Shown: positions 17,101 to 25,697, counted from the stretch's first letter. The stretch is DNA of 64,000 nucleotides from Blastopirellula retiformator (GCF_007859755.1 NZ_SJPF01000004.1:894-64893); one strand, 5' to 3'. A program made the numbers and translations. The notes: a model not told the origin generated them from the sequence alone.

Positions 17101-17319
17101 GCCGTTCATCTCTTGCTCGATCGGCGTCGCGACGGTGTCGGCGATCACCTGCGGCGTGGCGCCAGGATAGCTGGCTCGCACCTGAATCGTCGGCGGCGCG
17201 ACGTTCGGATATTGCGAGACCGGCAGCGTCAGGTACGTAATGCCGCCGACCAGCACGATGATGAACGACAGCACCGACGCAAAGATCGGCCGCTCGATAA
17301 AAAAGTGAGGAAACTTCAC
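14161..17319 (-). CDS. RND multidrug efflux pump, HAE1 family inner-membrane transporter
   Basis: 1052 residues, the normal length of AcrB/MexB-type pumps. Visible landmarks: FFIERPIFASVLS at the N-terminus, the first helix, two large periplasmic loops, the proton-relay Asp pair in GIVVDDAIVVVENVERL near residue 410, and ALTLSPAMCALLL-type helix 6 sequence. The GFIPQQDQGYLI segment opens the second half, and AKQEEDAGKDRFEAA follows. It works as a trimer, driving substrates outward at the expense of the proton gradient. Its ATG overlaps the TGA of the adaptor gene upstream. No outer-membrane TolC-type gene is nearby. The stop codon is provided by the flank of a miniature element. Confidence 0.95.
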   Translation of the reverse strand: MKFPHFFIERPIFASVLSFIIVLVGGITYLTLPVSQYPNVAPPTIQVRASYPGATPQVIADTVATPIEQEMNGVDDMLYMESSSSADGTMLLTVTFKLGTDLDDAQVLVQNRVSVALPRLPEAVRQIGVTTTKQIPDMLLVAHLTSPDGSRDQLYISNFAFLRVRDALMRLDGVGDVRIAGGNEYAMRVWLDIERMTYLDLSPGDVVAAVRGQNVQVAAGVIGQPPTDDTGAFQLNVTTQGRLQEPEEFEQIIVKRGDDGRVTRLGDIARLELGAQDYSRISYLDGKPAIAVIVYQRPGTNAVDTTNQIKATMAALEKDFPQGVGYEVAYNPTDFVEESIAEVFETLVITTVLVVLTVFLFLHGWRPTIIPVIAIPISLIGTFAAMQSLGVTLNTLSLFGLVLAIGIVVDDAIVVVENVERLIGEGMDPRAATHKAMDDVGSALIATTLVLIAVFVPTVFVPSISGQFYQQFALTIAISTGFSTFVSLTLSPAMCALLLRPKGEASSGFLDRAGDICFGWFFRWFNRTFDVSSDWYAWLIGRTIRFSAVVLLGYVGLLVATWYSFGLVPTGFIPQQDQGYLICSIRLPDGAALARTDIVTKKVAEVGGKVDGVAHAVGIAGLNGSTFTISPNAAVTFLPLEDAKARAARGRSLDAIVNDLRVEMGKINEAQIFVIQPPPVRGIGRGGGYKLYIQDQSGAGLDALNQVTNKMLADANASPGLVQVYSNYRLSVPQVFADVDRTKAEMLGIPVSDVFTALQVYLGSVYINDFNFLGRTYRVTAQAEPEFRDEASDILQLRTRSERGATVPLGSVVQLQRVTGPDRLVRYNLYPAADINGDTMPGFSTGQSLATIEELADQNLPPGFGYAWTDIAYQERQAGNTIVYLFPLAVLFVFLTLAAQYESWILPLAIILIVPLCILFAIVGIWFRGMDNNILTQIGFIVLVGLACKNAILIVEFAKQEEDAGKDRFEAAVNACRLRLRPILMTAFSFILGVIPLLIATGAGFEMRRVLGTAVFAGMLGVTIFGLFLTPVFYVVLRKLAAKPKATETPAT

Positions 17320-18791
17320 TGAACCTGCTCCCGCTTCTGCCGAGCTGCGTTGGCCGTTTCATCCATATCCGGCAAGACGGCCGTCGCTTCCGTCTCCGGC
17401 AACGAGGTCAGGCCGGCCGAAATCCAGCGTTCCGGCGGCAACGGCTGATACGTATCGGGCAAACCGTCGTCAGCGACTTGAATCGTCTCGGCTTGCACGT
17501 TCACCTCGATCCCGGGTCGCGACATCAACAGACCTTCGATCACCAGCGCTTCGTCGCCATTCAAGCCGTCATGAACGACTCGCAGACCATCGACGATCGC
17601 GCCCAACTTCAGGTCGCGACGTTCGATTTTGCCGTCGACGACGATGTACGCGAACTGCGTCGATTGATCGGTGCCGATCGCCGAATCGGGAATCAAGACC
17701 CGCTCTTCGGCGGCGCTGCCGGGCAAGCGCACGCGAGCGAACATCCCCGGCACCAGGTCTTCTTTCTCGTTCCGGAAAATGCAGCGGACCCGAATGCAGG
17801 CGGTGTCGTTGTCAAAACGGTTGTCAACAAAGTCCATGTGCCCTTCGTGCGGGAATCGTTCTTCGTCAGCCAGCCCCAGGTAGACCGGGTTTTTCGCAAC
17901 CCGCGAGCTGACCCGTTTGCCGGCTTGGGCCAGGCGAATGTACTTCAGCGCCTGCTGCTCGTTGATGTCGAAAGTGCAGTAGATTGGTTGAATCGAAGTG
18001 ATCGTCGTCAGCAGCGTCGAAGTCGCTGTGCCGCCGCTCACCAGGTTCCCTTCAGTGACGTATTCGCGGCTGATCCGTCCCGCGACCGGGGCATGAATCT
18101 GCGTGTAACGGAGATTCAGCTCGGCCGTTTCGACGCCCGCTTGCGCCGACTCAATCGCGGCTTGGGCGGTGGCGACGCCGGCGGCCGCCAAACCGATTCC
18201 CGCCTCGGCGGCGGCGACGTCGGCCTGGGCTTGTTCGATCTCGGCCTCGTGCCCGTCCAGTTCGTCTTGCGAAATCGCGGCCGAGGTTCGCAGCTTGCGG
18301 GCTCGCTCGACGCGCGAAACGGCCAGCTTCAATCGGGCGTCAGCTTGCTGCTGCTGCGCTTCCGACTCGTCCATCTGAGCGTTGGCTTGCGAGAGTTGCG
18401 ATTTCGCCTGATTCAAGGCCGCCTTGGCGCCATTCAATTCGGCGACGAACGGGCGAGTATCGATCACGAACAACAAGTCGCCCGCATTGACCATCTGGCC
18501 TTCGTCAAAGTGAATCGATTGGAGATAACCGCTGACCCGCGAACGGATCTCGACAAACTCGATCGGCTCGAGCCGGCCGGTGTACGAGTCCCACTCGACA
18601 ACTTCTTTACGAATCGGCTGCGCCACGGTGACCGTCGGCACAGGTTTGGTCATCGCCGGACCGGCTGCCGGTTGGCAGCCCGAGAAGGCCGCGAAACCGA
18701 ATCCGCCTGATATTGCGAGGGCCAAGACAAGGAATGGAGTTTGGCTGTTTTTCATAGAGGCAAGCGACTGATTGAGGGACTGCTTGGACAT
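17316..18791 (-). CDS. RND efflux adaptor (membrane fusion protein)
   Basis: 491 residues from ATG 18791 (MSKQSL); ATG 18755 (MKNSQT) is equally plausible, and a TTG further upstream is unlikely. An N-terminal hydrophobic segment ends in a possible lipobox (FSGC). Then come the beta-barrel/lipoyl half (VRSRVSGYLQSIHFDEGQMV-type), a long alpha-hairpin rich in Ala, Gln and Glu (about 125-215), the second lipoyl half (LRYTQIHAPVAGRIS), and the barrel domain (VPGMFARVRLPG). The C-terminal tail of about 60 residues after the usual end is longer than in MexA. It links the inner-membrane pump to an outer channel in the periplasm. First gene of a two-gene operon. Confidence 0.92.
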   Translation of the reverse strand: MSKQSLNQSLASMKNSQTPFLVLALAISGGFGFAAFSGCQPAAGPAMTKPVPTVTVAQPIRKEVVEWDSYTGRLEPIEFVEIRSRVSGYLQSIHFDEGQMVNAGDLLFVIDTRPFVAELNGAKAALNQAKSQLSQANAQMDESEAQQQQADARLKLAVSRVERARKLRTSAAISQDELDGHEAEIEQAQADVAAAEAGIGLAAAGVATAQAAIESAQAGVETAELNLRYTQIHAPVAGRISREYVTEGNLVSGGTATSTLLTTITSIQPIYCTFDINEQQALKYIRLAQAGKRVSSRVAKNPVYLGLADEERFPHEGHMDFVDNRFDNDTACIRVRCIFRNEKEDLVPGMFARVRLPGSAAEERVLIPDSAIGTDQSTQFAYIVVDGKIERRDLKLGAIVDGLRVVHDGLNGDEALVIEGLLMSRPGIEVNVQAETIQVADDGLPDTYQPLPPERWISAGLTSLPETEATAVLPDMDETANAARQKREQVQ

Positions 18792-19166
18792 TTTGGAGTT
18801 TTCCAGACACGTAATGCGCCCAGCGTGATCTCGTTGCGGCAATCTTATACTACACGCTAACGATTCGCCTAGGAATGTTTTCCATGGAACATAGATTTGC
18901 GGACATTTGTTTACACATCAACCAAAAAACAGCTCTCTCAGGGGAATAAGAGGAGCTTAATTTGCAGCAGAATGCCCGCAACATGCGGAAAGGTGGGAAC
19001 TAGGGCGTGAAACGACCCAACTTGCCAATCGAATTGCAAACCGTGACCGAACCGCCCATGCTACCGAAGTTGAGGGGAAGGCTTCGGTAAGATGCAACAC
19101 ATTAGCGAGCGAATCAACTCGGCCGACATGGCGAGACAGCAACTTTGAGGGAACTAGGGACCTACG
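18792..19166. other. Promoter region of the RND operon
   Basis: Both neighbours are on the minus strand. A TATAAG sequence (about 18845-18850 on the minus strand) could be a -10 element for the efflux operon, but no good -35 is visible. No adjacent regulator gene, operator-like palindrome or other gene is seen. Confidence 0.35.
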
Positions 19167-21479
19167 CTACTCCATCAGCTTCAGCACGACCCCAACGGAT
19201 GTCGAGTCGTCAAACCGATTGAGCGATAGCTTGGAAGCGATCAAGCCACTTTCCAGATCGACCTTCGTCTTCTCTTCCGGGCTGCTGAAGAACTGCTTGA
19301 GACTTGGAATCTGACTGCCAATCGACACCATCTTCGGATTGGCGATGACTCCTTCGCTCGGCGTGTCGCTGATCCAAACGTTACCTTCGCCATCGGTGAC
19401 GTCGATGATCGCCGTATTTTGTTCGACCCGCGTCAGAAACTGCGTCAGCCGACGCAGTAAATTGACCTGAACCACGACCACGCCAAACAGGTCGCCCGAT
19501 TCTGCCGCGTAAACCGGCGTCGCCGCAAACAGCCGCACGCCGTCAGTCACCGCGTCGGCCGGATCATCATTGGCGTCGCGCAGCACCAGTTGAATGTCGC
19601 CCGGCTCTAGCTTCAACGTCTGCTGCAGCACGCTTTGCTCTTCAAACTTCGCCAAACGGCTTGCCGGCACTCGCCGGATGTAGGCGGGATCGTCGGTATT
19701 CCGCTCGACGCGGACAATATCGGTCGCCGCTTCCTCGGTTAGCTGCATGTACGCGATCGACACATAGTCCGGATTCGCCCGCAAGAACTCTTCATAGATC
19801 ATTTCGAGCCGGCTACGCCACACTTCGGGCGATTCGCCAACCGCCGCATCCGGCTTCGCCGGGATCAACGCTTGAATTGGCGGCAAACTCGACATGAAGC
19901 GGGCGTCTTTCGAGACCTGCTCGGCGGTCGACTGCAGTTGAACTTCCAATTCGCGGCTGTAGGCGCGCATTTCGTCGAAGCGGATCTGACGATTCGATCT
20001 CGACGCTTGATGCGAGGTGACGATCATCACCGCCACACCGACAATGGCGGTCACCACCACCAGGGCGATCGCTTGCGACAGGATGCGATTGTTTTGAATC
20101 CAGCGCGCCAGCAGCTGCAGCGGTTTCTCTTGATAGGCGCTGACGTTCTCTCCCGCCATCCAGCGTTCGACGTCGTCGGCAAGATCGGTCGCACTTTGAT
20201 ACCGAGCATATTGCCGGCGAGCCATCGCTTTTGCGCAGATCGCCGTCAGCGCGGGGTCGGCGTGCGGGTTCGCATCGCGGGCATTGGGCGAGGGGCGGCC
20301 GGCGATGGCCGATAACAATTGACGACCATTGGTCGATTTCGAAGTTTCTCGCGTTTGTTCGTGCGGCGCGGCGCCGGTCAAGATGGCGTAAAGGATGGCT
20401 CCGAGGCCGTAAATATCGGTCCGCTCGTCCAGTTCGTCGACGCGGCCCGCCGCTTGTTCCGGCGCCATGTAAAGGGGCGTCCCTAAGATCTGCCCTTCGA
20501 TCGTGCTGTTGCCGCTGCCGGCCACACTTTGACTGCCCGCCAGGTTGTCGAGCGACTGCAGTTCGTCAATCACTTTCGCGATCCCCCAGTCGATCACGAT
20601 CACCTGACCAAAACTGTCGATCGCCACGTTTTCGGGCTTCAAGTCGCGGTGAATCACCTTGCGCGAGTGGGCGTGACCGATCGCCTGGCAAATGTTGACG
20701 AAGTCGGTCAGCAGCCGCCGCAGCAGCATCGGGCTATGATCTCCTTCGGCGAGTCGCTCGTGGTACTCCATGATTGAATCATGCAGCGTCGTCTTACCGA
20801 GAAACCGCATCGCGTAAAACGCCTGACCGGTCGCGGCGTCTTCTCCCAACTGGTAAATCGGCACGATGCCGGGATGCTCAAGCCGGCCGGTGATCTCCGC
20901 TTCGCGGCGAAACCGCTCGAGCGCCGTCTGCTGATCGATCGCCGTGATTTCTTTGACGGCGACTGGACGCTTGAGATGTTCGTCGTAGGCGAGCCAGACG
21001 CGGCCCAAGCCACCTTGCCCGAGCTTTCGCAAGAGTTTGAAGCGAGCTTCCGAGGCGCGCATGCCGGTAACGTCAGCAGCGCCCGCTCCGGCAACGGCTC
21101 GAATGCCCATCAGCCGGGCGATCGTGCCGGCCGGGTCGACCGCATCGAGCGTCTGGGCGACGACGCATTCGACCGAAGAATTTCGCTCGGCCCCGGCCTC
21201 GACTTCTTCCAGCAAGCGTGGCGCGCTGCGGGCAATTTTTCGGTTCGTATCGTCGTCAATTAACCCCAGCGCCAGCAAATGATCGTTCAGCGGCAGGCTG
21301 CCATGGATCGTCCACGAGGCGAAACCTTGGGCCAACTGCCGCTCGGTCAGCGCGCCAGAGCGCAGCAATAGCGCCGACATGGCGATATCTTGCTGCTCTT
21401 TGCTGAAATCTCCACCTTCGGTATGGGCGATCGTTTCGCCAATATTCGAGTCGCTAAGCGGGTCGTCAGAAGTAGACAT
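19167..21479 (-). CDS. Membrane Ser/Thr protein kinase with a C-terminal extracytoplasmic sensor
   Basis: 770 residues. An N-terminal region (1-140) of unknown type precedes a Hanks-type kinase domain (about 148-440): glycine loop LGQGGLGRVW (153-162), lysine in VAVKEI (176), HRDLKPENV (277-285), DWG instead of DFG (297-299) and GTPLYMAPEQ (333-342). A single membrane helix (about 468-488) follows. The remaining 280 residues look like an extracytoplasmic Cache/PAS-type sensor (DIVRVERN, LFGVVVVQVNLLRR). It probably phosphorylates cytoplasmic proteins in response to an external ligand. DWG kinases are common in planctomycetes, so the substitution need not mean loss of activity. Confidence 0.9.
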   Translation of the reverse strand: MSTSDDPLSDSNIGETIAHTEGGDFSKEQQDIAMSALLLRSGALTERQLAQGFASWTIHGSLPLNDHLLALGLIDDDTNRKIARSAPRLLEEVEAGAERNSSVECVVAQTLDAVDPAGTIARLMGIRAVAGAGAADVTGMRASEARFKLLRKLGQGGLGRVWLAYDEHLKRPVAVKEITAIDQQTALERFRREAEITGRLEHPGIVPIYQLGEDAATGQAFYAMRFLGKTTLHDSIMEYHERLAEGDHSPMLLRRLLTDFVNICQAIGHAHSRKVIHRDLKPENVAIDSFGQVIVIDWGIAKVIDELQSLDNLAGSQSVAGSGNSTIEGQILGTPLYMAPEQAAGRVDELDERTDIYGLGAILYAILTGAAPHEQTRETSKSTNGRQLLSAIAGRPSPNARDANPHADPALTAICAKAMARRQYARYQSATDLADDVERWMAGENVSAYQEKPLQLLARWIQNNRILSQAIALVVVTAIVGVAVMIVTSHQASRSNRQIRFDEMRAYSRELEVQLQSTAEQVSKDARFMSSLPPIQALIPAKPDAAVGESPEVWRSRLEMIYEEFLRANPDYVSIAYMQLTEEAATDIVRVERNTDDPAYIRRVPASRLAKFEEQSVLQQTLKLEPGDIQLVLRDANDDPADAVTDGVRLFAATPVYAAESGDLFGVVVVQVNLLRRLTQFLTRVEQNTAIIDVTDGEGNVWISDTPSEGVIANPKMVSIGSQIPSLKQFFSSPEEKTKVDLESGLIASKLSLNRFDDSTSVGVVLKLME

Positions 21480-21769
21480 ACGCTCGTTTCGCAGGAAGAG
21501 CAGGGGGGCGGAATAATTCGACGAGATACCACAAGCTTACCTGCCAATTGAGTCCTGGTGGAGCTTTTCCGGCCGCGGCAGGCTCAAACTACGGGCACTT
21601 TGCTGCCGCCAGCGGCTTTCCTGCGAATTCGCCCCCCCGCGACCGCACGAGCAAGATGGGCCCCAGACACCCCCGAACGCCGAGAAGACAGGCAATCCAG
21701 AAAAGATAGGAATGCCGTGAAATTGCGGCCGAAAAATCGTCGCAAAATCTGCACTCACCAATTGCGCAT

Positions 21770-21803
21770 AAAAAACCCAAGTCGTTATCCGACTTGGGTT
21801 TTA
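21770..21803 (-). terminator. Rho-independent terminator of the tRNA-Cys gene
   Basis: On the minus strand, 7 bases after the tRNA 3' end, a perfect stem AACCCAAGTCG / CGACTTGGGTT with a short loop is followed by a run of six T. Orientation and distance fit termination of the tRNA transcript. Confidence 0.88.
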
Positions 21804-21808
21804 GCAAG

Positions 21809-21880
21809 AGGCGCCGCCCGGATTCGAACCGGGGATGACGGATTTGCAATCCGTTGCCTTAGCCACTTGGCCACGGCGCC
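21809..21880 (-). tRNA. tRNA-Cys (anticodon GCA)
   Basis: 72 bases on the minus strand fold into a complete cloverleaf. The acceptor stem GGCGCCG pairs with CGGCGCC and leaves U at the discriminator position, as expected for Cys. The anticodon stem is ACGGATTGCAAATCCGT, with GCA in the loop. The T arm is CCCGGTTCGAATCCGGG. CCA is not encoded. It is a single gene with its own terminator. Upstream (21881-22182) I see nothing but a likely promoter region. Confidence 0.97.
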
Positions 21881-22182
21881 GCGGTGTCATTCACGCAAAC
21901 TTAGAGAAACTGCTTCTGCTGGTCAAGTGGCGGTAGCAGTTCCGATCGTAGCGATTGCTGGCAAGCGACAAGGATGAATATCGGCGTCATGATCGTTCAG
22001 CTTGATCTAAATGTTACGAAAGTTACGAGCGGACCGAATTCGCTGGACGCTCTAACGAGACCCGCGGCGAGAAGTTTGATCGCCCAGGGCCGCTTGGTTC
22101 GAAAATGGGAGATGCGTTAAACCGGCGTCTGGCCGGGCGAATGCATTTTTTCCAGTACCGCCTTAACAGGGGAGGGAACGCC

Positions 22183-22518
22183 ATGGAGTGGCTGAACCCT
22201 TGGGGTTGCTCGCGACGTCGCGTGGTTGCTGAATTATCCGCCAAAATCGCTACCGCAGCGATTCCTGTGGTCCGACGCCGTCTGGATGACGAATGTCGTG
22301 ATATGTCGGACGCCGAATTCCGAGGATTTGTTCGCGCTCGGGCCGCTGCGGCAATTCACGCCGAACTCGACAAGGTGCGGGGCGCCGAGCGTCACCTGGT
22401 GATTCGCCATCGCGAGCGTCTGTATGACGCGTCGTTGGCGCTGATGCTCGTCTCCGAACTGCTAAAGCCAACCGCCGATCAGCCGCGAGATTACATCCGT
22501 CTCGCCAATGCGGCGTAG
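22183..22518 (+). CDS. Hypothetical protein, Arg/Ala-rich helical
   Basis: 111 residues from ATG 22183, preferred over an upstream ATG at 22105 because a strong AGGGGAGGG ribosome binding site lies just before it. The N-terminus MEWLNPWGCSRRRVVAEL is followed by amphipathic helices rich in Arg, Ala and Glu, with no membrane segment. I recognise no family. It is 27 bases upstream of the HPt-like gene on the same strand, so the two are probably one transcript. Confidence 0.7.
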   Translation: MEWLNPWGCSRRRVVAELSAKIATAAIPVVRRRLDDECRDMSDAEFRGFVRARAAAAIHAELDKVRGAERHLVIRHRERLYDASLALMLVSELLKPTADQPRDYIRLANAA

Positions 22519-22545
22519 CCAAACGACTTTTCTCCCTCTCCCAGC

Positions 22546-22884
22546 ATGGAGCCCCCGACCTTGACCGACACTCAACTACCCGACATTTCGGGTACCTCGC
22601 TGCGACTTGCGCTCGACAACGTCCGTGTGCAGAAGTTTTTGGATGGGCTCACCCCGCACATTGACGAACTGGTCGCCGCGGTTAAAGACAAAAATTGGAC
22701 CGAAGCGGGCCGCTTGAGCCACTTCATCTATCGCTGCAGCGAAGTCTACGGCTACCCCGAAATTGCCGAAATCGCGGGCTCGGTCTGCAACGCCGCCGCC
22801 GGCGGAGACAAGCAATTGGCGGGGCGTCACGTGCTGAAACTGCTGGGCGCCTACGCCCGCGCCGGCCGGAAAACAATGGTTTAA
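22546..22884 (+). CDS. HPt-like phosphotransfer domain protein
   Basis: 112 residues, all helical. The segment AGRLSHFIYRCSEVYGYPEIAE is laid out like the phosphorylated helix of HPt domains (H-x-x-K/R-G...L-G...L), with His59 in the expected place, an early helix with SLRLALDN and a late helix KLLGAYARAG. The usual HxLKG signature is altered to HFIYR, so it may be a diverged or inactive HPt. No histidine kinase is adjacent. The stop TAA (22882-22884) lies within the TTAA target duplication of a miniature element. Confidence 0.6.
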   Translation: MEPPTLTDTQLPDISGTSLRLALDNVRVQKFLDGLTPHIDELVAAVKDKNWTEAGRLSHFIYRCSEVYGYPEIAEIAGSVCNAAAGGDKQLAGRHVLKLLGAYARAGRKTMV

Positions 22885-23033
22885 CTGCCTGTTGCAAAAT
22901 GCCATCGTGGCATTTTGCAACCTCGCCAGGCTCAGAGCATCGCTCTTCGCGGCTCGCAAAATAACGACTTACGTCGTTATTTTTGGATCGCATCCGTGCG
23001 ATCACGCAGTCCGTCGAAAAAATCAACGGACTG
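22885..23033 (-). mobile_element. 149-bp five-hairpin miniature element, copy C
   Basis: Reverse orientation, exactly 149 bp, TTAA on both sides (22881-22884 and 23034-23037). The left TTAA carries the stop codon of the HPt-like gene. The terminal hairpin at 22891-22921 has a changed base pair relative to copy A (TTGCAAAATGCCA with TGGCATTTTGCAA), altered on both arms so that pairing is kept. Confidence 0.9.
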
Positions 23034-23038
23034 TTAAC

Positions 23039-23142
23039 GTAGGGTCCGCTGTGCGGACCAAATGCGTTCTCGATGGCAAATTCCCCGCCCAGGGTCCCCT
23101 GAGTCGGCCAAGCTCGCGATTGGTCCGCACAGCGGACCCTAC
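23039..23142. repeat. Miniature palindromic element (GTAGGGTCCGC family)
   Basis: Ends GTAGGGTCCGCTGTGCGGAC at 23039 and the reverse complement at 23121-23142 enclose about 60 bases of unique sequence. Each arm is itself a hairpin (GTCCGC / GCGGAC). It abuts the TTAA of the 149-bp element. Other copies are at 59078, 61235-61335 and 61572-61594. No gene lies between 23038 and 23356. Confidence 0.8.
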
Positions 23143-23356
23143 GGCACGCCCTTCGGCCATTTCCACTTTTCTGGGGTTAATCTCCCAATCCACTCCCCAA
23201 TCCCGCCATCGCTGGCGCTTGCCTGGGTTCTCTCGCCCCTAATTGTCGGGTTCTTTTTACTCGTCTAAAATTGGCGGTTTTGTCGCGGTTCTTGGTTTCA
23301 CTATTGGAGACCAGCGTCGTCCGTTTTCCTCGCCCCTTTGCTGCTTGAGTTACCTA

Positions 23357-24658
23357 ATGAGCGCTCCCAAGAATATGATCGTCGCCCAGAGCGGCGGCCC
23401 GAGTCCGGTGATCAACAACACCTTGCGCGGCATTGTCGAGATGGCCCGCGACATGGACAACATCGGAACGGTCTACGGCGCGCACCATGGCATCGAAGGG
23501 GTGCTGAAAGAAGAATTGATCAGTCTGTCGGATCAGCCGGCCGAAGAAATCTCGCTGCTCCGCTACACGCCGGCCGCCGGTTCGATCGGCACCTGCCGCT
23601 ACAAGCTGAAGGATTGGCAGAACGAAGATTTCGATCGCGTGATCGAAGTTTTCAAGGCCCACAACATCGGCTACTTCGTCTACATCGGCGGCAACGACTC
23701 GATGGACACCGCCAACAAGATGGCGATCATGGCCCAAGAGCGCGGGCTCGATCTGATCGGCATCGGCGGCCCCAAGACGATCGACAATGACGTCGGCGAC
23801 AGCGAATTCAAGTTGATCGACCATACGCCCGGCTATGCGTCGACCGCCAAGTACTGGATGCACATGGTTCAGTACGCCAACGAAGAAAACCAAGGGAGCA
23901 GCCCGGCTGACCCGGTTCTCGTCATGCAGGCGATGGGTCGCAAGATCGGTTACATTCCGGCCGCCGCTCGGTTGGCCGATCCGAACCGCGAAATGCCGCT
24001 GCAGATCTACCTGGCCGAGTCTCCCTGCTCGCTGGAAGAGCTGCACCAAAACGTCAACGAACAGCTGAAGAAAGATGGCCGCTGCATGGTCGTCATCAGC
24101 GAAGGCTTTAACGTGGGCGACATTGGCGAAGTGAAAGACGCGTTCGGGCACACCTCGTTCAGCTCGAGCCAAATCACCGTCGCTCAAACGGTCACCAACT
24201 TCCTGAACCAAAAGGGCCTGGCCGCCAAGGGCGCCGCTCGCTGCAACGTTTCGGGTACGGATCAACGTCACGCGATGGCCTACGCTTCGAGCGTCGACCT
24301 GGACGAAGCCTACCACGCCGGCCAACAAGCGGCGCTGCTGGCCTCGAATCGCGAGTCGGGCTTCATGTCGACCATCCTGCGTAACGAAGGGCCGGTCTAC
24401 AGCGTCCGTTACGACAAAGCCCCGCTGTCGGAAGTCGCCAACAGCGAACGCACCTTCCCCAAAGAATGGATCACGCCGAACGGCTACGACGTCACCGACG
24501 ACTTTATCGCTTACGCCAAGCCGCTGCTGGGCGAAGGGATGGTCTCGCTGCCGATGATCGATGGCCGTCAACGCATGACCCGCCTGCAGCCGATCTTCGC
24601 CGACCAAAAACTGCCGGCTTACGTGCCGCAAGCCGATCGCCAAAAGGCGCCGAAGTAA
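23357..24658 (+). CDS. pfp: 6-phosphofructokinase, pyrophosphate-type
   Basis: 433 residues from ATG 23357; the upstream extension to 23243 is not conserved-looking. Substrate motifs: AQSGGPSPVINN (phosphate-donor loop), YIGGNDSMDTA near residue 115, GGPKTIDNDVG near 138 and MQAMGRKIGY near 195. ATP-dependent enzymes have GGDGS and PGTIDND. Here the second position is Asp (GGND) and PKTIDND carries Lys, the combination linked to pyrophosphate use. It interconverts fructose 6-phosphate and fructose 1,6-bisphosphate reversibly in the cytoplasm. It heads a run of sugar-phosphate genes (HAD phosphatase, gnd, SDR, zwf). Confidence 0.88.
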   Translation: MSAPKNMIVAQSGGPSPVINNTLRGIVEMARDMDNIGTVYGAHHGIEGVLKEELISLSDQPAEEISLLRYTPAAGSIGTCRYKLKDWQNEDFDRVIEVFKAHNIGYFVYIGGNDSMDTANKMAIMAQERGLDLIGIGGPKTIDNDVGDSEFKLIDHTPGYASTAKYWMHMVQYANEENQGSSPADPVLVMQAMGRKIGYIPAAARLADPNREMPLQIYLAESPCSLEELHQNVNEQLKKDGRCMVVISEGFNVGDIGEVKDAFGHTSFSSSQITVAQTVTNFLNQKGLAAKGAARCNVSGTDQRHAMAYASSVDLDEAYHAGQQAALLASNRESGFMSTILRNEGPVYSVRYDKAPLSEVANSERTFPKEWITPNGYDVTDDFIAYAKPLLGEGMVSLPMIDGRQRMTRLQPIFADQKLPAYVPQADRQKAPK

Positions 24659-24712
24659 CCGGCCGATCTTGGCGTTTACCCCAATCCACCACACACGAAC
24701 TGAATCAATACG

Positions 24713-25582
24713 ATGACCTATCAAATCGAACCGAGCAAAAAGTTCCTCGTCGGCATCGACTCTGACGGCTGCGTCTTCGACACGATGGAACTGAAGCACA
24801 AAGAATGCTTCATCCCCAACATCATCAACTACTACGAACTGCAAGGCGTCAGCAAGTACGCTCGCGAAGCGGCCGAGTTCGTTAATCTCTACAGTAAAAG
24901 CCGCGGCATCAACCGCTTTCCGGCTTTGATCGAAGCGATGGAGTGGCTGTCGAAGCGTCCCGAAGTGAAGTCGCGCGGCTACGAAATCAAGATCCCGCAG
25001 GCGGTCGTCAAATGGATGAAGGAAGAGACGAAGCTCGGCAACCCGGCGCTCGAAAAGAAGGTTGCCGAAACGGGTGACGAAGAACTGGCCCACGCCTTGA
25101 AGTGGTCGGTCGCCGTCAACGAAATGATAGCCGGCATGGTCCGCGGCGTTCCGCCGTTCCCGTATGTGCAAGAGTCGCTCGAAAAGCTGAAAGACAGCGC
25201 CGACATGCTGGTCGTTTCGGCCACGCCGAACGAAGCGCTCGAAGCCGAGTGGTCGGAACATGGCCTGACGCAGTACGTCACCGCCATCTGCGGCCAGGAA
25301 GCCGGCAACAAGAAAGAGACGCTGACCAACGCGACCAAGTACGCCGAGAACCACACCCTGATGATCGGCGACGCCCCCGGCGACTACGCCGCCGCCAAGG
25401 CCAACAACTGCCTCTTCTACCCGATCAACCCGGGCGATGAAGAAAACAGCTGGAAGCGATTCCGCGATGAAGGCGTCGACAAGTTCCTCAGCGGCGAATT
25501 CGCCGGCGACTACCAACAGGCGTTGCTCGACGAATTTGATCGCTACCTGCCGTCGCGTCCCAGCTGGCCGGTCGAAGACTAA
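24713..25582 (+). CDS. HAD-superfamily hydrolase (phosphoglycolate phosphatase-like)
   Basis: 289 residues. Motif I is GIDSDGCVFDTM near residue 15 (nucleophile and acid Asp), motif II is VVSATPNEA near 163, and motif III is LMIGDAPGDYAAAK near 218. A large alpha-helical cap lies between motifs I and II (residues about 30-140). It should dephosphorylate a small metabolite. The location 54 bases after phosphofructokinase and before gnd suggests a sugar phosphate, possibly repair of a side product, but the substrate cannot be read from the sequence. The stop TAA lies in the CTAA duplication of a miniature element. Confidence 0.82.
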   Translation: MTYQIEPSKKFLVGIDSDGCVFDTMELKHKECFIPNIINYYELQGVSKYAREAAEFVNLYSKSRGINRFPALIEAMEWLSKRPEVKSRGYEIKIPQAVVKWMKEETKLGNPALEKKVAETGDEELAHALKWSVAVNEMIAGMVRGVPPFPYVQESLEKLKDSADMLVVSATPNEALEAEWSEHGLTQYVTAICGQEAGNKKETLTNATKYAENHTLMIGDAPGDYAAAKANNCLFYPINPGDEENSWKRFRDEGVDKFLSGEFAGDYQQALLDEFDRYLPSRPSWPVED

Positions 25583-25697
25583 CTGCCTGTTGCAAAATGC
25601 CCTCGTGGCATTTTGCAACCTCGCCAGGCTCAGAGCATCGCTCTTCGCGGCTCGCATCCATGCGATCACGCAGTCCGTCGAGAAAATCAACGGACTG
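25583..25697 (-). mobile_element. Internally deleted five-hairpin element, copy D (115 bp)
   Basis: Reverse orientation. CTAA flanks both ends (25579-25582 and 25698-25701). Compared with the 149-bp form, 34 bases are missing, cleanly removing the third hairpin (the CAAAATARCGAC stem). It shares the altered terminal hairpin of copy C (TTGCAAAATGCC). The left CTAA contains the stop codon of the HAD gene. Confidence 0.88.
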
